The notes beneath the pieces were generated by a model, which was not told the origin of the DNA, did no database searches, and was given only the letters and a program-made list of their open reading frames with translations. From positions 1 to 37,370 of the forward strand of contig JAPOVK010000039.1 in NCBI GenBank assembly GCA_026708185.1: 37,370 bases of DNA. Reading direction: 5' to 3'. Positions within the stretch are counted from its first letter, which is position 1, and the number at the start of each line of letters is the position of its first letter. Shown in pieces: positions 1 to 7,938 of this stretch. Made by a program: the position numbers and the translations under genes. The DNA is from Gammaproteobacteria bacterium. Lineage in GTDB: Bacteria > Pseudomonadota > Gammaproteobacteria > Pseudomonadales > Azotimanducaceae.

Positions 1-69
1 ATGAAACAACCGCCGCCGCTCGCTGCGCTCGCTCTGGCATTTGTTTCATGCGAGGGGCAAGCCCCTCGC
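1..69. repeat. Inverted repeats and strong hairpin upstream of the tRNA
   Basis: The first nine bases (ATGAAACAA) are repeated in inverted form at 41-49 (TTGTTTCAT). Directly after this lies a perfect hairpin: GCGAGGGG at 50-57, loop CAAG, CCCCTCGC at 62-69. No T-run follows, so it is not a classic rho-independent terminator. A further GC-rich inverted motif (GCCGCC...GGCGGC) follows before the tRNA. It could be the 3' end of an upstream transcription unit or a dispersed intergenic palindrome; the window edge prevents deciding. Confidence 0.4.
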
Positions 70-141
70 GCTCCCCGGCTGAGGGCTCTTCGCGCCGCCG
101 GTTGAGGCGGCTTCCGAGCGTAGCCATAATCTCGCGTTCAA

Positions 142-216
142 GCGGGCGTCGTATAACGGTCATTACCCCAGCTTCCCAAGCTGGTGACGTGGGTTCGACT
201 CCCATCGCCCGCTCCA
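142..216 (+). tRNA. tRNA-Gly (anticodon CCC)
   Basis: A complete cloverleaf can be drawn. The acceptor stem is GCGGGCG (142-148) with CGCCCGC (206-212), discriminator T213, and an encoded CCA at 214-216. The D loop contains the GG pair. The anticodon stem is CCAGC/GCTGG (168-172/180-184), with loop TTCCCAA giving anticodon CCC at 175-177, which decodes GGG. The T arm is 189-193/201-205 with loop TTCGACT. The sequence resembles glyU-type tRNA-Gly(CCC) of Gammaproteobacteria. No integrase or duplicated 3' end nearby suggests use as an attachment site. Confidence 0.95.
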
Positions 217-218
217 AC

Positions 219-236
219 CGCGGGTGCGTATCCGCG
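219..236. terminator. Small hairpin between the tRNA and the dehydrogenase stop
   Basis: CGCGG at 219-223 pairs with CCGCG at 232-236 around an 8-nt loop, in the 20-bp gap between the tRNA 3' end and the convergent dehydrogenase stop codon. Position suggests a bidirectional terminator, but the stem is short and there is no U-tract on either side, so this is tentative. Confidence 0.25.
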
Positions 237-1319
237 TCAGTCGAACATGATCACCTGGCGCGCCACTTCCCCGGTCTCCAACGCCTGCAGCGCGTCGTTG
301 ACGTCGCCGAGCCCGATGCGGCCCGAGATCATGTCGTCCAAGTGCAGGCGGCCGTCGAGATAGAAGTCGACGAATCGGGGCATGTCGACGCGGAAACGGT
401 TGGATCCCATGCTCGACCCCTGCAAGGTCTTCTCGCGCAGGAACTCCGGCCCGTGGATCTCGACCATGGTGCCCACCGGGATCATGCCGATCACGGTCGC
501 CGTGCCCCCGTTGCGGATGATCTTGAAGGCCTGTTCGGTGGTCGCCTTGAGGCCGATCGCCTCGAACGAGTAGTGCACGCCGCCGTCGGTCATCTCCCGG
601 ATCGCCTCTATGACGTCCACTTCCGCGGCGTTGACGGTGTCGGTGGCGCCGAATTTGCGCGCCAGTTCCAGTTTCGACGAGACCGTGTCGATGGCGATGA
701 TGCGCGACGCCCCGGCGATCTCGGCGCCGTTCACGCAGGACAGGCCGACGCCGCCGCAGCCGATCACGGCGACCGTGCTGCCGGGCTCGATGGCAGCGGT
801 GTGAATGACGGCACCGACCCCGGTGGTGACCCCGCAACCGATCAACGCGGCGCGGTCGAGTGGCATATCCTCGCGAATCTTGGCGACGGCATGCTCATGC
901 ACGAGCATGGTCTCCGCGAACGACGACAGGTTGAGGAACTGGTTGATCGCCTCGCCCCCGGCCGATAGGCGCGGCGGCTCGTGGGGACGCCGGGACAGTT
1001 CGGGTTCGTTGCACAGCACCATGCGTCCGGTCAGGCAGTATTCGCAATGGCCGCAGAACGCGGAGAGGCAGGTGATGACATGGTCGCCGGGTTTGACGTA
1101 GTGCACGTCGGTGCCGACCCGCTCGACCACGCCGGCCGACTCGTGCCCGAGCACCGATGGCAGCGGGTAGGGGTACGAGCCGTTCTGGAAGTGCAGATCC
1201 GAGTGGCAGACGCCCGCCGCGGCCGTGCGCACGAGCACTTCGCGCGGGCCCGGGTCGGCGGTGCTTACGTCCTCTATGGACAGCGGTTGGTTCACCTCGC
1301 GTAGAACGGCTGCTTTCAT
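237..1319 (-). CDS. Zinc-dependent alcohol dehydrogenase (MDR family)
   Basis: A 360-residue cytosolic NAD(P)-dependent medium-chain dehydrogenase, predicted to interconvert alcohols and aldehydes or ketones. Catalytic zinc ligands are visible as Cys38 (GVCHSD), His59-Glu60 (GHES) and Cys162. The structural zinc lobe has Cys89, Cys92, Cys95 and Cys103 in the usual CxxCxxC spacing. The nucleotide-binding glycine motif GCGGVG lies at 187-192. Length and the complete zinc sets fit class III-like/aryl alcohol dehydrogenases; the real substrate cannot be read from sequence. The ATG start has a GAGAGG Shine-Dalgarno five bases upstream. It lies 61 bp downstream of putA on the same strand, so co-transcription with proline catabolism is possible. 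Confidence 0.93.
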   Translation of the reverse strand: MKAAVLREVNQPLSIEDVSTADPGPREVLVRTAAAGVCHSDLHFQNGSYPYPLPSVLGHESAGVVERVGTDVHYVKPGDHVITCLSAFCGHCEYCLTGRMVLCNEPELSRRPHEPPRLSAGGEAINQFLNLSSFAETMLVHEHAVAKIREDMPLDRAALIGCGVTTGVGAVIHTAAIEPGSTVAVIGCGGVGLSCVNGAEIAGASRIIAIDTVSSKLELARKFGATDTVNAAEVDVIEAIREMTDGGVHYSFEAIGLKATTEQAFKIIRNGGTATVIGMIPVGTMVEIHGPEFLREKTLQGSSMGSNRFRVDMPRFVDFYLDGRLHLDDMISGRIGLGDVNDALQALETGEVARQVIMFD

Positions 1320-1380
1320 GGGAGCCTCTCAAGCATCGATCAAGTTGGAGTGTACGTCAGTCCCATGCAGGCGCTGACAG

Positions 1381-4300
1381 TCAATCGTCCAAGCTTAGCA
1401 ACTCCGCGTTGCCGCCCGTGGCGACCGTGTTCCAGGTGACCGTCCGCTCGACGCCGAAGCGGGGCAGGTAGTGGGGTCCGCCGGCTTTCGGCCCGGTGCC
1501 GGAAAGGCCTTCGCCGCCGAAGGGTTGCACGCCGACCACGGCACCGACCATGTCCCGGTTGACGTACGTGTTTCCGGCATGAACCGCAGCCATGACCTCC
1601 TCCGCGCGCCGCTGTATGCGCGAATGGACACCGAGGGTGAGTCCGAAGCCAGCGCCGCCGATGTCGGCGAGGGCGTCGCCAACCCCGGCCGTCGTGAAGC
1701 GGACCACATGCAGGATCGGTCCGAAGTGCTCGGCATTGAGATCGGCGATCGAACCGATCTCGATCAAAGTCGGCGGGCAAAAGGCGCCCTCAAGCCGTTC
1801 TGGCAGACGGCAGCGGTGCAGGATGCGGTGGCTTAGATCTTCGACGTGCGCGTTGAGGCGATGGCGTGCGTTGTCATCGATCACGGGGCCGACATCCGTC
1901 GCCGGATCCGCCGGGTCGCCGACGATGAGCGTGTCCATGGCCCCGCCGAGCATCTGAATGAGCGGCTCGGCGATGTCGTCCTGGACATATAGCACGCGCA
2001 AAGCGGAGCATCGTTGGCCCGCAGAGTGAAACGCGGACGCCACCACGTCGTCGACGACCTGTTCGAGCAGGGCCGTGGAATCGACGATCATCGCGTTCTG
2101 GCCACCCGTCTCAGCGATCAGCGGGACGATCGGCCCGTCCTTGGCGGCGAGCGCACGCTGTATTGTCTTGGCGGTCGCCGTGGAGCCGGTGAAGGCGACC
2201 CCGCTGATGCGCTCGTGGGCCACGATCTCGGCACCGACCGCGGAGTCGCCGGCAGCGAGACAGATCGCGTCGGACGGGATTCCGGCTCGCTGCATCAGCC
2301 GAACGACACGCGCTGCGACCGCAGGGGTCTGCGGTGCCGGCTTGGCAACGACCGTATTCCCGGCAGCCAGGGCGGCGACCACTTGGCCGGTGAAGATGGC
2401 GAGGGGGAAGTTCCAAGGCGATATGCAGGCGAAGACGCCACGCCCACGCAGGGCCAGACGGTTGTCCTCGCCGGTGGGCCCGGGAAGCGCTTTGGCCGGC
2501 CCGAATAGTCGCTCGCATTCATACCCGTAGTAGCGGCAGAAATCGGCGGCCTCGCGAACCTCGGCCACGGCGTCGGTCAGGGTTTTCCCGGCTTCGCGAG
2601 CGAGCAGGTCGACGAACCGGGGTCGGTCGGCCTCGATCAGGTCTGCCAACCGGTCGAAGCAGAGCCGCCGTTGGCTGGCTGGCTTCGCCTCCCACTGCGG
2701 GAAGGCCGCCTCAGCGCGGGCGATGGTCGCCGCCACGTCGCGTGCCCCGGCGTCCACGAGTTCCGCGCCGCCGTCATGCGCGCCCGCTAGCAGGGTACGG
2801 ACTGCGGCACTGTCGCCAAGATCCAGCCCGGCGGAGTTCTTGCGGTCGGTACCGAAGAGATCGCGCGGTAGCGGGATCTTTGGGTGCGGCACCGTGTCGT
2901 ACGCGGTGACGACCGTCATGGGGTCGCGCACCAGTTCAGCCACGGGGATCTGGTCGTTGAGGAAACGATTGACGAAAGACGAGTTGGCGCCGTTCTCGAG
3001 CAGTCGCCGCACGAGGTACGCAAGTAGATCCTTGTGCGGGCCGACCGGGGCGTAGATCCGCACCGGTGGAAAGTCCTCGAACTGCCGCCGCGCCTCGTCG
3101 TAGAGCAGTTCACCCATGCCGTGCAGGCGTTGGAACTCGTAGGCGCGGCCCGTGCCGGTCGCGATTTCGAGAACCGCGCTGACGGTGTAGGCGTTGTGGG
3201 TGGCGAACTGCGGGTACAGCGCCGGGTTGGCGAGGAGCCGTGCCGCGCAGGCGATGTAGGCCAGGTCCGTGGACGGCTTGCGGGTGTAGACCGGGTATCC
3301 GGCGTGCCCTTCGACCTGCGCGTGCTTGATCTCGTGGTCCCAATAGGCGCCCTTGACCAGTCGGACCATTACGGGCCGGGTGAGATTGGCGAGCCAGTCG
3401 ATCACTGCGGCGGCGCGCTTCGAGTAGGCTTGCACCGCTAGCCCGAGACCACCCCAGTCCTTCAGTTCGGGTGCCTGGGCGAGCATCTCGAAGAGCGTGA
3501 GAGACAACTCGAGCCGTTCCGCCTCTTCAGCGTCGATCGTGAGGTGGAGATTGCGCGAGGCCGCCTCGTTGGCGAGGTGCCTCGCGGTGTCGTAGAGCTC
3601 GGCCCGTACGCGGTTCTCCTGCAGTGGCTCGTAGCGCGGGTGCAGCGCGGACAACTTGATCGAGATCCCCGAAGCACCAGTTGGCGTGGCCTCGGGAAAC
3701 GCGTCGCCGATGGCCCGGATCGCGTGCAGGTAGGCGTCGCCGTGGCGCTCGGCGTCGGCGTAGGTGCGGGCGCCCTCGCCGAGCATGTCGAAGGAGGCGA
3801 GGTGGCCGTCGGCGCGGACCAAGGCCTCCTCGATCGTCCGGCCTTGGACGAACTCGGCGCCGAGTATACGTACGGCTCTCGACATCGCCGCGCGGGCGAC
3901 GGACTCGCCGAGACGACCCGCAAGGCGGTTGATCCAGCCCCGCACATCGGCGGTGATGTTCTCGCCGAGGCCGATGGCGCTGCCGGTCAGCATCAGTGCC
4001 CAAGTCGAGGCGTTCAGGAACACCGAGTCCGATTGGCCGGCGTGTTCGGCCCAGTTGGCCGTGGCGATCTTCTCCGCGATCAGCGCCTCGGCGGTATCGT
4101 CGTCCGGAATGCGCAGCAGCGCCTCGCTGATGCACATGAGCGCGATGCCCTCCTCGTTGGAGAGTCCGAACTCCTGAAGGAAGAGGTCGAGAAGGGACCG
4201 TTCGTCGGCACGCCGCCTGCATCCGGCGACCAGCTCCCGAGCGCGGTCGAGGACTCGGCGCCGCTCGGCGTAGCTGAACGGGACGTCGGCGAGCCGCGCG

Positions 4301-4395
4301 CGCACGGCGCCAGTCTCGTCTTGGGCCCCGGCTGCCGCGATGGCGGTCCACGGTCCGTTGCCGCTAGACGCGGGCGATCCAGAAACTCTTGGCAT
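1381..4395 (-). CDS. putA: Bifunctional proline dehydrogenase / glutamate-semialdehyde dehydrogenase PutA
   Basis: Oxidises proline to glutamate in two steps: an FAD-dependent proline dehydrogenase (roughly residues 170-480) and an NAD-dependent P5C/glutamate-semialdehyde dehydrogenase (roughly 520-980). The PRODH part shows LVKGAYWDHEIK and the flavin-site motif YTRKPSTDLAY; the aldehyde dehydrogenase part shows the ETGGQNAM loop and catalytic Cys796 in SAGQRCSAL. The N-terminal ribbon-helix-helix DNA-binding domain of trifunctional PutA is absent, as is the extra C-terminal domain, so this is the short bifunctional type (about 1000 residues). An ATG at 4422 is in frame, but a promoter-like TATAAG sits only three bases before it, so transcription would start at or inside that codon; I therefore prefer the ATG at 4395. 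Confidence 0.95.
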   Translation of the reverse strand: MPRVSGSPASSGNGPWTAIAAAGAQDETGAVRARLADVPFSYAERRRVLDRARELVAGCRRRADERSLLDLFLQEFGLSNEEGIALMCISEALLRIPDDDTAEALIAEKIATANWAEHAGQSDSVFLNASTWALMLTGSAIGLGENITADVRGWINRLAGRLGESVARAAMSRAVRILGAEFVQGRTIEEALVRADGHLASFDMLGEGARTYADAERHGDAYLHAIRAIGDAFPEATPTGASGISIKLSALHPRYEPLQENRVRAELYDTARHLANEAASRNLHLTIDAEEAERLELSLTLFEMLAQAPELKDWGGLGLAVQAYSKRAAAVIDWLANLTRPVMVRLVKGAYWDHEIKHAQVEGHAGYPVYTRKPSTDLAYIACAARLLANPALYPQFATHNAYTVSAVLEIATGTGRAYEFQRLHGMGELLYDEARRQFEDFPPVRIYAPVGPHKDLLAYLVRRLLENGANSSFVNRFLNDQIPVAELVRDPMTVVTAYDTVPHPKIPLPRDLFGTDRKNSAGLDLGDSAAVRTLLAGAHDGGAELVDAGARDVAATIARAEAAFPQWEAKPASQRRLCFDRLADLIEADRPRFVDLLAREAGKTLTDAVAEVREAADFCRYYGYECERLFGPAKALPGPTGEDNRLALRGRGVFACISPWNFPLAIFTGQVVAALAAGNTVVAKPAPQTPAVAARVVRLMQRAGIPSDAICLAAGDSAVGAEIVAHERISGVAFTGSTATAKTIQRALAAKDGPIVPLIAETGGQNAMIVDSTALLEQVVDDVVASAFHSAGQRCSALRVLYVQDDIAEPLIQMLGGAMDTLIVGDPADPATDVGPVIDDNARHRLNAHVEDLSHRILHRCRLPERLEGAFCPPTLIEIGSIADLNAEHFGPILHVVRFTTAGVGDALADIGGAGFGLTLGVHSRIQRRAEEVMAAVHAGNTYVNRDMVGAVVGVQPFGGEGLSGTGPKAGGPHYLPRFGVERTVTWNTVATGGNAELLSLDD

Positions 4396-4425
4396 TTGCT
4401 TTCGACCAAAGAGACGCTGCATTTG

Positions 4426-4453
4426 CTTATACGCTTTTGCGAACGGCAGGCAA
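4426..4453 (-). promoter_or_regulatory. Putative sigma-70 promoter of putA
   Basis: Read on the minus strand, TTGCCT (4453-4448) and TATAAG (4431-4426) are separated by 16 bp. Predicted transcription would begin near 4419, which excludes the upstream in-frame ATG at 4422 and leaves a leader of about 24 nt before the ATG at 4395. This is a consensus match only. Confidence 0.5.
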
Positions 4454-4578
4454 TGGCGGTGGTGGGCAGCGTGGCTACACCCCGATCGGCGGGGCCGCGA
4501 GTTCGCTCAGCTTGCACTCGCTACCGATGCCCGCCATGCTTACCGGTCTTGCTCGACCAAAGGCAGCGCCTAAGGGCG

Positions 4579-5496
4579 ATGGCAATCAGATTCTCCGCAG
4601 TAGCCCTCGTCTTGGCGATGGCGTTGCCCGCAGGGCCGCTGTGGGCGTACGAGGGTGATGTCCATCAGCAGCTCACCTTCATCGCGGCGCGACAGTACAA
4701 CCGGTGCGCGGAAGACACCCACTTGGCAAGGCTTACGTCGTTGCAGGTGCGCTACGTGGCGCTCGCCAACGCCAACCAGGCGGAGTCGCCCTGGTGGCAG
4801 CGGATGTTCCGCTGGGACTACTACGACCGCGGCGACCAGTCCGCCGGCCGCGTGCTGTGGCTGTTCGAAACACGCATGCACGACCGCTACGACAGCGCGA
4901 TCGGGCGGCTGAACGAGGCGCGCGACTTGAGCCGACGCTTCACGAACTTGGGACGCGTCGTGAACCACGTCCAAGACGTTACGACGCCTTCCCAGGTCGC
5001 CCCGGTGTTCGCCATGCGTTGGTGGCGCTTCAGCGTCGCCGACCGGTTCAGCACGTACCCGGTCAACACCGGGGCCGTGCAACGGGCGCTGGCCGACGAC
5101 TGCACGGCGGTAAGAGGCTCCGACGGCACGTTGGAGACCCTCCTGGTCGATACGGCGGATCGCACGCTGGACTCCATCGTCGAGCCGATCCGCGGCATGC
5201 CGTCGACCTGGGAGGCGTTTTGGGAACTCGACAACGATCTCGGTGAGTTCGGGCGCTACGGCGACGCCGGCAACAATTTCGGACGCGACGCGAAGTTCGA
5301 CTGTACCGAGGACGAGAGCCGGGAATGCGTGCTACTCGCGCGGGATCCGATCTACGCCGAGTACGCCCGCGACCGGCACTTGGATGCGGTGAAGGCGACC
5401 ATGACCGCGATCGCCATCGTCCAGGAACAGTTCCAGGCCGTTGCGGTCCTGGCGGTACCCCCGGAGAGCACCCCGCCGCCGTCCGGGCGCCTTTAG
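4579..5496 (+). CDS. Secreted protein, possible zinc phospholipase C / S1-P1 nuclease-like fold
   Basis: A 305-residue protein beginning with a clear signal peptide (hydrophobic residues 6-20, cleavage probably near LWA-Y at 23/24), so it acts outside the cytoplasm. The mature N terminus (EGDVHQQLTFIAARQYN, His29) and the segment LGRVVNHVQDVTTPSQV (125-141) recall the helical zinc-dependent phospholipase C / P1 nuclease superfamily, where a conserved His and Asp on this helix bind zinc. Here Asn129 occupies the usual His position with His130 shifted by one, and Gln139 stands where a His is expected, so metal binding may be altered or lost. The open frame extends far upstream, antisense to putA; the ATG at 4579 is chosen because the signal peptide starts there. 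The next gene begins one base after its stop. Confidence 0.75.
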   Translation: MAIRFSAVALVLAMALPAGPLWAYEGDVHQQLTFIAARQYNRCAEDTHLARLTSLQVRYVALANANQAESPWWQRMFRWDYYDRGDQSAGRVLWLFETRMHDRYDSAIGRLNEARDLSRRFTNLGRVVNHVQDVTTPSQVAPVFAMRWWRFSVADRFSTYPVNTGAVQRALADDCTAVRGSDGTLETLLVDTADRTLDSIVEPIRGMPSTWEAFWELDNDLGEFGRYGDAGNNFGRDAKFDCTEDESRECVLLARDPIYAEYARDRHLDAVKATMTAIAIVQEQFQAVAVLAVPPESTPPPSGRL

Positions 5497-5497
5497 A

Positions 5498-6433
5498 GTG
5501 CACCTCGGGCTCACCCCCTGGCACATCTCCGGCCGCGTCGATGCGCGCGAACTGGCCCGCCAGGGAGCCTTGGCCGAAAGCTGGGGCTACGAATCGTTCT
5601 GGCTTCCGGAGAACCACTTCGGCGGCAGCGCGGCGATTCCTGATCCGCTGATGCTGCTCGCGGCCGTGGCGGCGAACACCACGACGATCCGCTTGGGCAC
5701 CACATCCTATCTCCTACCCTTGCGGCATCCTCTGCAGGCTGCGGAACAGGTCGCCGTCCTCGACAAGCTCTCGGGCGGCCGGGTCATCCTCGGGGTGGGC
5801 CGCGGCTATCAGCCGGCGATGTTCGACGCCTTCTCGGTGTCGCGCAAGGACAAACGGCGCATCTTCGAGTGGTGCTTGAGCAACATGATCTCGGCCTGGC
5901 GCGGCGAGCCGATCCCGGTGGGCGACGGCGAAGAGGTCATCCTCGCGCCGTTGCCGGTGCAGCAGCCGCATCCGCCGATCTGGGTCGCGGCCTTCGGCCC
6001 CAAGGCATTGGCCCAGGCCGGGCGCTTGGGGATGCCGTACCTCGCATCGCCCATGGAGCCGGTCGAGCGTCTGCGCGCCAATTACCAACGCCACGTGGCG
6101 GCCTGCGAAGAAGCGGGCACCGTCGTTCCCCCGGAGGTACCGGTGATGCGCACGGTGTTCGTGTCGGACGACGCGGACCTCGTGGCGCGGGTGCGCGAAC
6201 AGTTGGAGATCGGCGTGCGCGAAGTCGCCTCGAGCGGACTTCGGCGGGGCTTGTCTCTCGAACCCGACGACTGGGCGATCGTCGGCGGACGCAGCGAAGT
6301 GAAGGACAAGGTGGCCGCCTACGTGGAGCAGCTCGGCGTGACGCACCTCGTGGTCACGCGTCTGCGCATTGGCCGCCTGGAGCCGGAAGCGCTCGAGCGG
6401 TCGGTTCGCCTAGCGGCGGAGATCCTCGGCTAG
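5498..6433 (+). CDS. LLM-class flavin-dependent oxidoreductase
   Basis: About 311 residues of the bacterial luciferase-like monooxygenase fold (FMN or F420 dependent). Recognisable segments are the N-terminal strand HLGLTPWHISG, the SFWLPENHF motif, the TIRLGTTSYLLPLRHP strand-turn, and AEQVAVLDKLSGGRVILGVG, all typical of this superfamily. A GTG at 5498 lies one base after the stop of the preceding gene, suggesting translational coupling. An in-frame ATG at 5441 would add residues overlapping the upstream gene with no family resemblance, so GTG is preferred. The 3' end overlaps the convergent transporter gene by 24 bp. Substrate is unknown; family members include monooxygenases and F420-dependent reductases. 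Confidence 0.9.
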   Translation: MHLGLTPWHISGRVDARELARQGALAESWGYESFWLPENHFGGSAAIPDPLMLLAAVAANTTTIRLGTTSYLLPLRHPLQAAEQVAVLDKLSGGRVILGVGRGYQPAMFDAFSVSRKDKRRIFEWCLSNMISAWRGEPIPVGDGEEVILAPLPVQQPHPPIWVAAFGPKALAQAGRLGMPYLASPMEPVERLRANYQRHVAACEEAGTVVPPEVPVMRTVFVSDDADLVARVREQLEIGVREVASSGLRRGLSLEPDDWAIVGGRSEVKDKVAAYVEQLGVTHLVVTRLRIGRLEPEALERSVRLAAEILG

Positions 6434-7222
6434 CATCTGGGCGTCCTCACCGGCGAGTTGATGGGGTTCGCTGCCGGGACCGATCTCCTCACCCTTGCGG
6501 ATGCCGAGGAACGGGCGTAGCACTGCGACGAGGCCGTAGATCGGCCCGGTGTCGACCAGGGCGACGGTCAGCTTGAACGCATAGCCCGAGGCGATGAACG
6601 TCACGAGTTGCGCGCCGAGCGCCGCGTTCTCGTCGATGGGCAGGGCACGGGCCCAGTAGTGGGTGATGAGTATCACGGAAACGGTGTCCACCAACTGGCT
6701 GATGAGCGTCGAGCCGTTGTTGCGCAGCCACAGGTGGCGTCCGTTGGTGAGCCACTTCCAGAAGTGAAAGAGCTGGACGTCGCACCATTGCGCGACCAGG
6801 TAGGCGATCATGGACGCGGTTACGGCGCCGAACGCGAGCGTCCGTATCTCGAAGAACACCGGCAACCGACCGGCGTCGTCGGCCAGGAGCCCACCGGTCT
6901 CGGGATCGATCGCCTCGAAACCGGGCAGCGCGCCGCCGATCCATAGCAGGAACACGACCCACACGTTGAGCAGGAGGCCGACCCAGACCACCTCGGTCGC
7001 TCGTTTGCGGCCGTAGAGCTCGCTGATCAGGTCGGTGCAGATGAACGTGATGGGATACGGCAGCACGCCCACCGCCACGACCATGGGGACGTTCAAGCCG
7101 AATACCTCGAACGACAGGTCGATGAACCGGCTGATGCCGAGGATGTTCAAGAGCGACAGCGTGCCGAGGAAAATGCCGGCGAGCACCAGGAAGACGCGCT
7201 CCCGCCGTCGCTTGTAGTCCAT
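6410..7222 (-). CDS. Queuosine precursor transporter (YhhQ/VUT family)
   Basis: A 270-residue integral membrane protein with about six hydrophobic segments. It carries the family motif CTDLISELYGRKRA after the second segment, and AQWCDVQLFHFWK with STLISQLVDT further on, as in YhhQ proteins (DUF165/Vut_1). Escherichia coli YhhQ imports the queuosine precursors preQ0 and preQ1 across the inner membrane. The ATG at 7222 has AAGGA just upstream; a longer open frame extends into the preceding SDR gene and is not credible. It is last in a minus-strand operon, 11 bp after the SDR stop. Because a PTPS/QueD-family gene lies two genes upstream, import or salvage of a deazapurine or pterin is a reasonable reading, although no other queuosine gene (queC, queE, queF, tgt) is present. 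Confidence 0.85.
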   Translation of the reverse strand: MDYKRRRERVFLVLAGIFLGTLSLLNILGISRFIDLSFEVFGLNVPMVVAVGVLPYPITFICTDLISELYGRKRATEVVWVGLLLNVWVVFLLWIGGALPGFEAIDPETGGLLADDAGRLPVFFEIRTLAFGAVTASMIAYLVAQWCDVQLFHFWKWLTNGRHLWLRNNGSTLISQLVDTVSVILITHYWARALPIDENAALGAQLVTFIASGYAFKLTVALVDTGPIYGLVAVLRPFLGIRKGEEIGPGSEPHQLAGEDAQMLAEDLRR

Positions 7223-7233
7223 CGTCCTTGGGG

Positions 7234-7938
7234 TCAACGCTCGACCTGACCCAGATTGGCGTGGATGACGCTCCCGTTGATCACCGGCGACGAGGCGGCC
7301 CAGAGCAGCGCGTCGGCGATCTCGGCGGGCTCGATCAGCCTGTTGAACGCCGACATGCCGCGAACCGCGTCCATGGCGTCCGCGGCGACGTGCTCGCGGA
7401 GCATCTCGGTATCGGTGAATCCCGGGCAGATGCAGGCGGTGTGGATGCCCGATCCGGCCAGGTCCTGGCAACACGCGCGCATCATGCCGATCTGGGCATG
7501 CTTGCTGATCACGTACGAGAAACTACCCGGTACGGCCTTCTCCGACAGCGTGGAACCGACGAACAGCACGCACGAGCCCTTGCCCATGTGTGGCAGAACC
7601 AAACGGTTCAGCGTGTTGATGGCGACCACGTTGATGTCGAGGACGGTGCGAAGGTCGTCGCTTGCCGTCTCGGTGGCCGTGTCGTTGGCGAGCCTCGAGG
7701 CGTTGTGGACCAGCGCGATTTCATCCGCGTCTTCGAGGATGGGTGCGAGCGCGTCCGCGACCTCGTCGGCGAAATCCTCTGCGAGGTCGCAGCGAATGTG
7801 CGTGACATCGGAGAGCGGGCAGACGCGCCTCGACAGGTTGACGACCGAATAGCCGTGTTCCAGGAACTTCTCGGCGGCGGCGAGTCCGATGCCGGCGCTC
7901 GCGCCGGTGACGATGGCGAGTTTCAGCGTGGCCTCCAT
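7234..7938 (-). CDS. Short-chain dehydrogenase/reductase (SDR)
   Basis: A 234-residue cytosolic NAD(P)H-dependent oxidoreductase of classical SDR layout. The nucleotide-binding motif TGASAGIG spans 11-18. The usual NNAG is replaced by VHNAS (77-81). The catalytic residues are Ser129, with Tyr142 and Lys146 in the YxxxK motif, followed by CPGFTDTEM. The start at 7938 (MEATLKLAIVTG) gives a normal SDR N terminus; an ATG at 7953 would add five residues. Either start overlaps the stop of the PTPS-like gene (7923), implying translational coupling. The pairing with a pterin-synthase-family protein makes a sepiapterin-reductase-like role conceivable, since that enzyme is also an SDR, but nothing in the sequence proves it. 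Confidence 0.9.
   Translation of the reverse strand: MEATLKLAIVTGASAGIGLAAAEKFLEHGYSVVNLSRRVCPLSDVTHIRCDLAEDFADEVADALAPILEDADEIALVHNASRLANDTATETASDDLRTVLDINVVAINTLNRLVLPHMGKGSCVLFVGSTLSEKAVPGSFSYVISKHAQIGMMRACCQDLAGSGIHTACICPGFTDTEMLREHVAADAMDAVRGMSAFNRLIEPAEIADALLWAASSPVINGSVIHANLGQVER

Noticed and set aside
1-105. A 34-codon open frame starting at base 1 with a signal-like beginning
   Set aside because: It overlaps the inverted repeats and hairpin, has no upstream sequence to judge a ribosome site, and GC bias alone explains it.
142-216. tRNA-Gly as an integration site of a genomic island
   Set aside because: No integrase, no duplicated tRNA 3' end and no mobility gene were found in the window; the flanking genes are metabolic.
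48-968. Long plus-strand open frame through the alcohol dehydrogenase
   Set aside because: It is antisense to a gene with complete zinc and nucleotide motifs, has no recognisable motif itself, and runs through the tRNA.
3544-4578. Upstream extension of the secreted protein's reading frame
   Set aside because: It is antisense to putA. The signal peptide begins at the ATG at 4579, so upstream codons are not translated.
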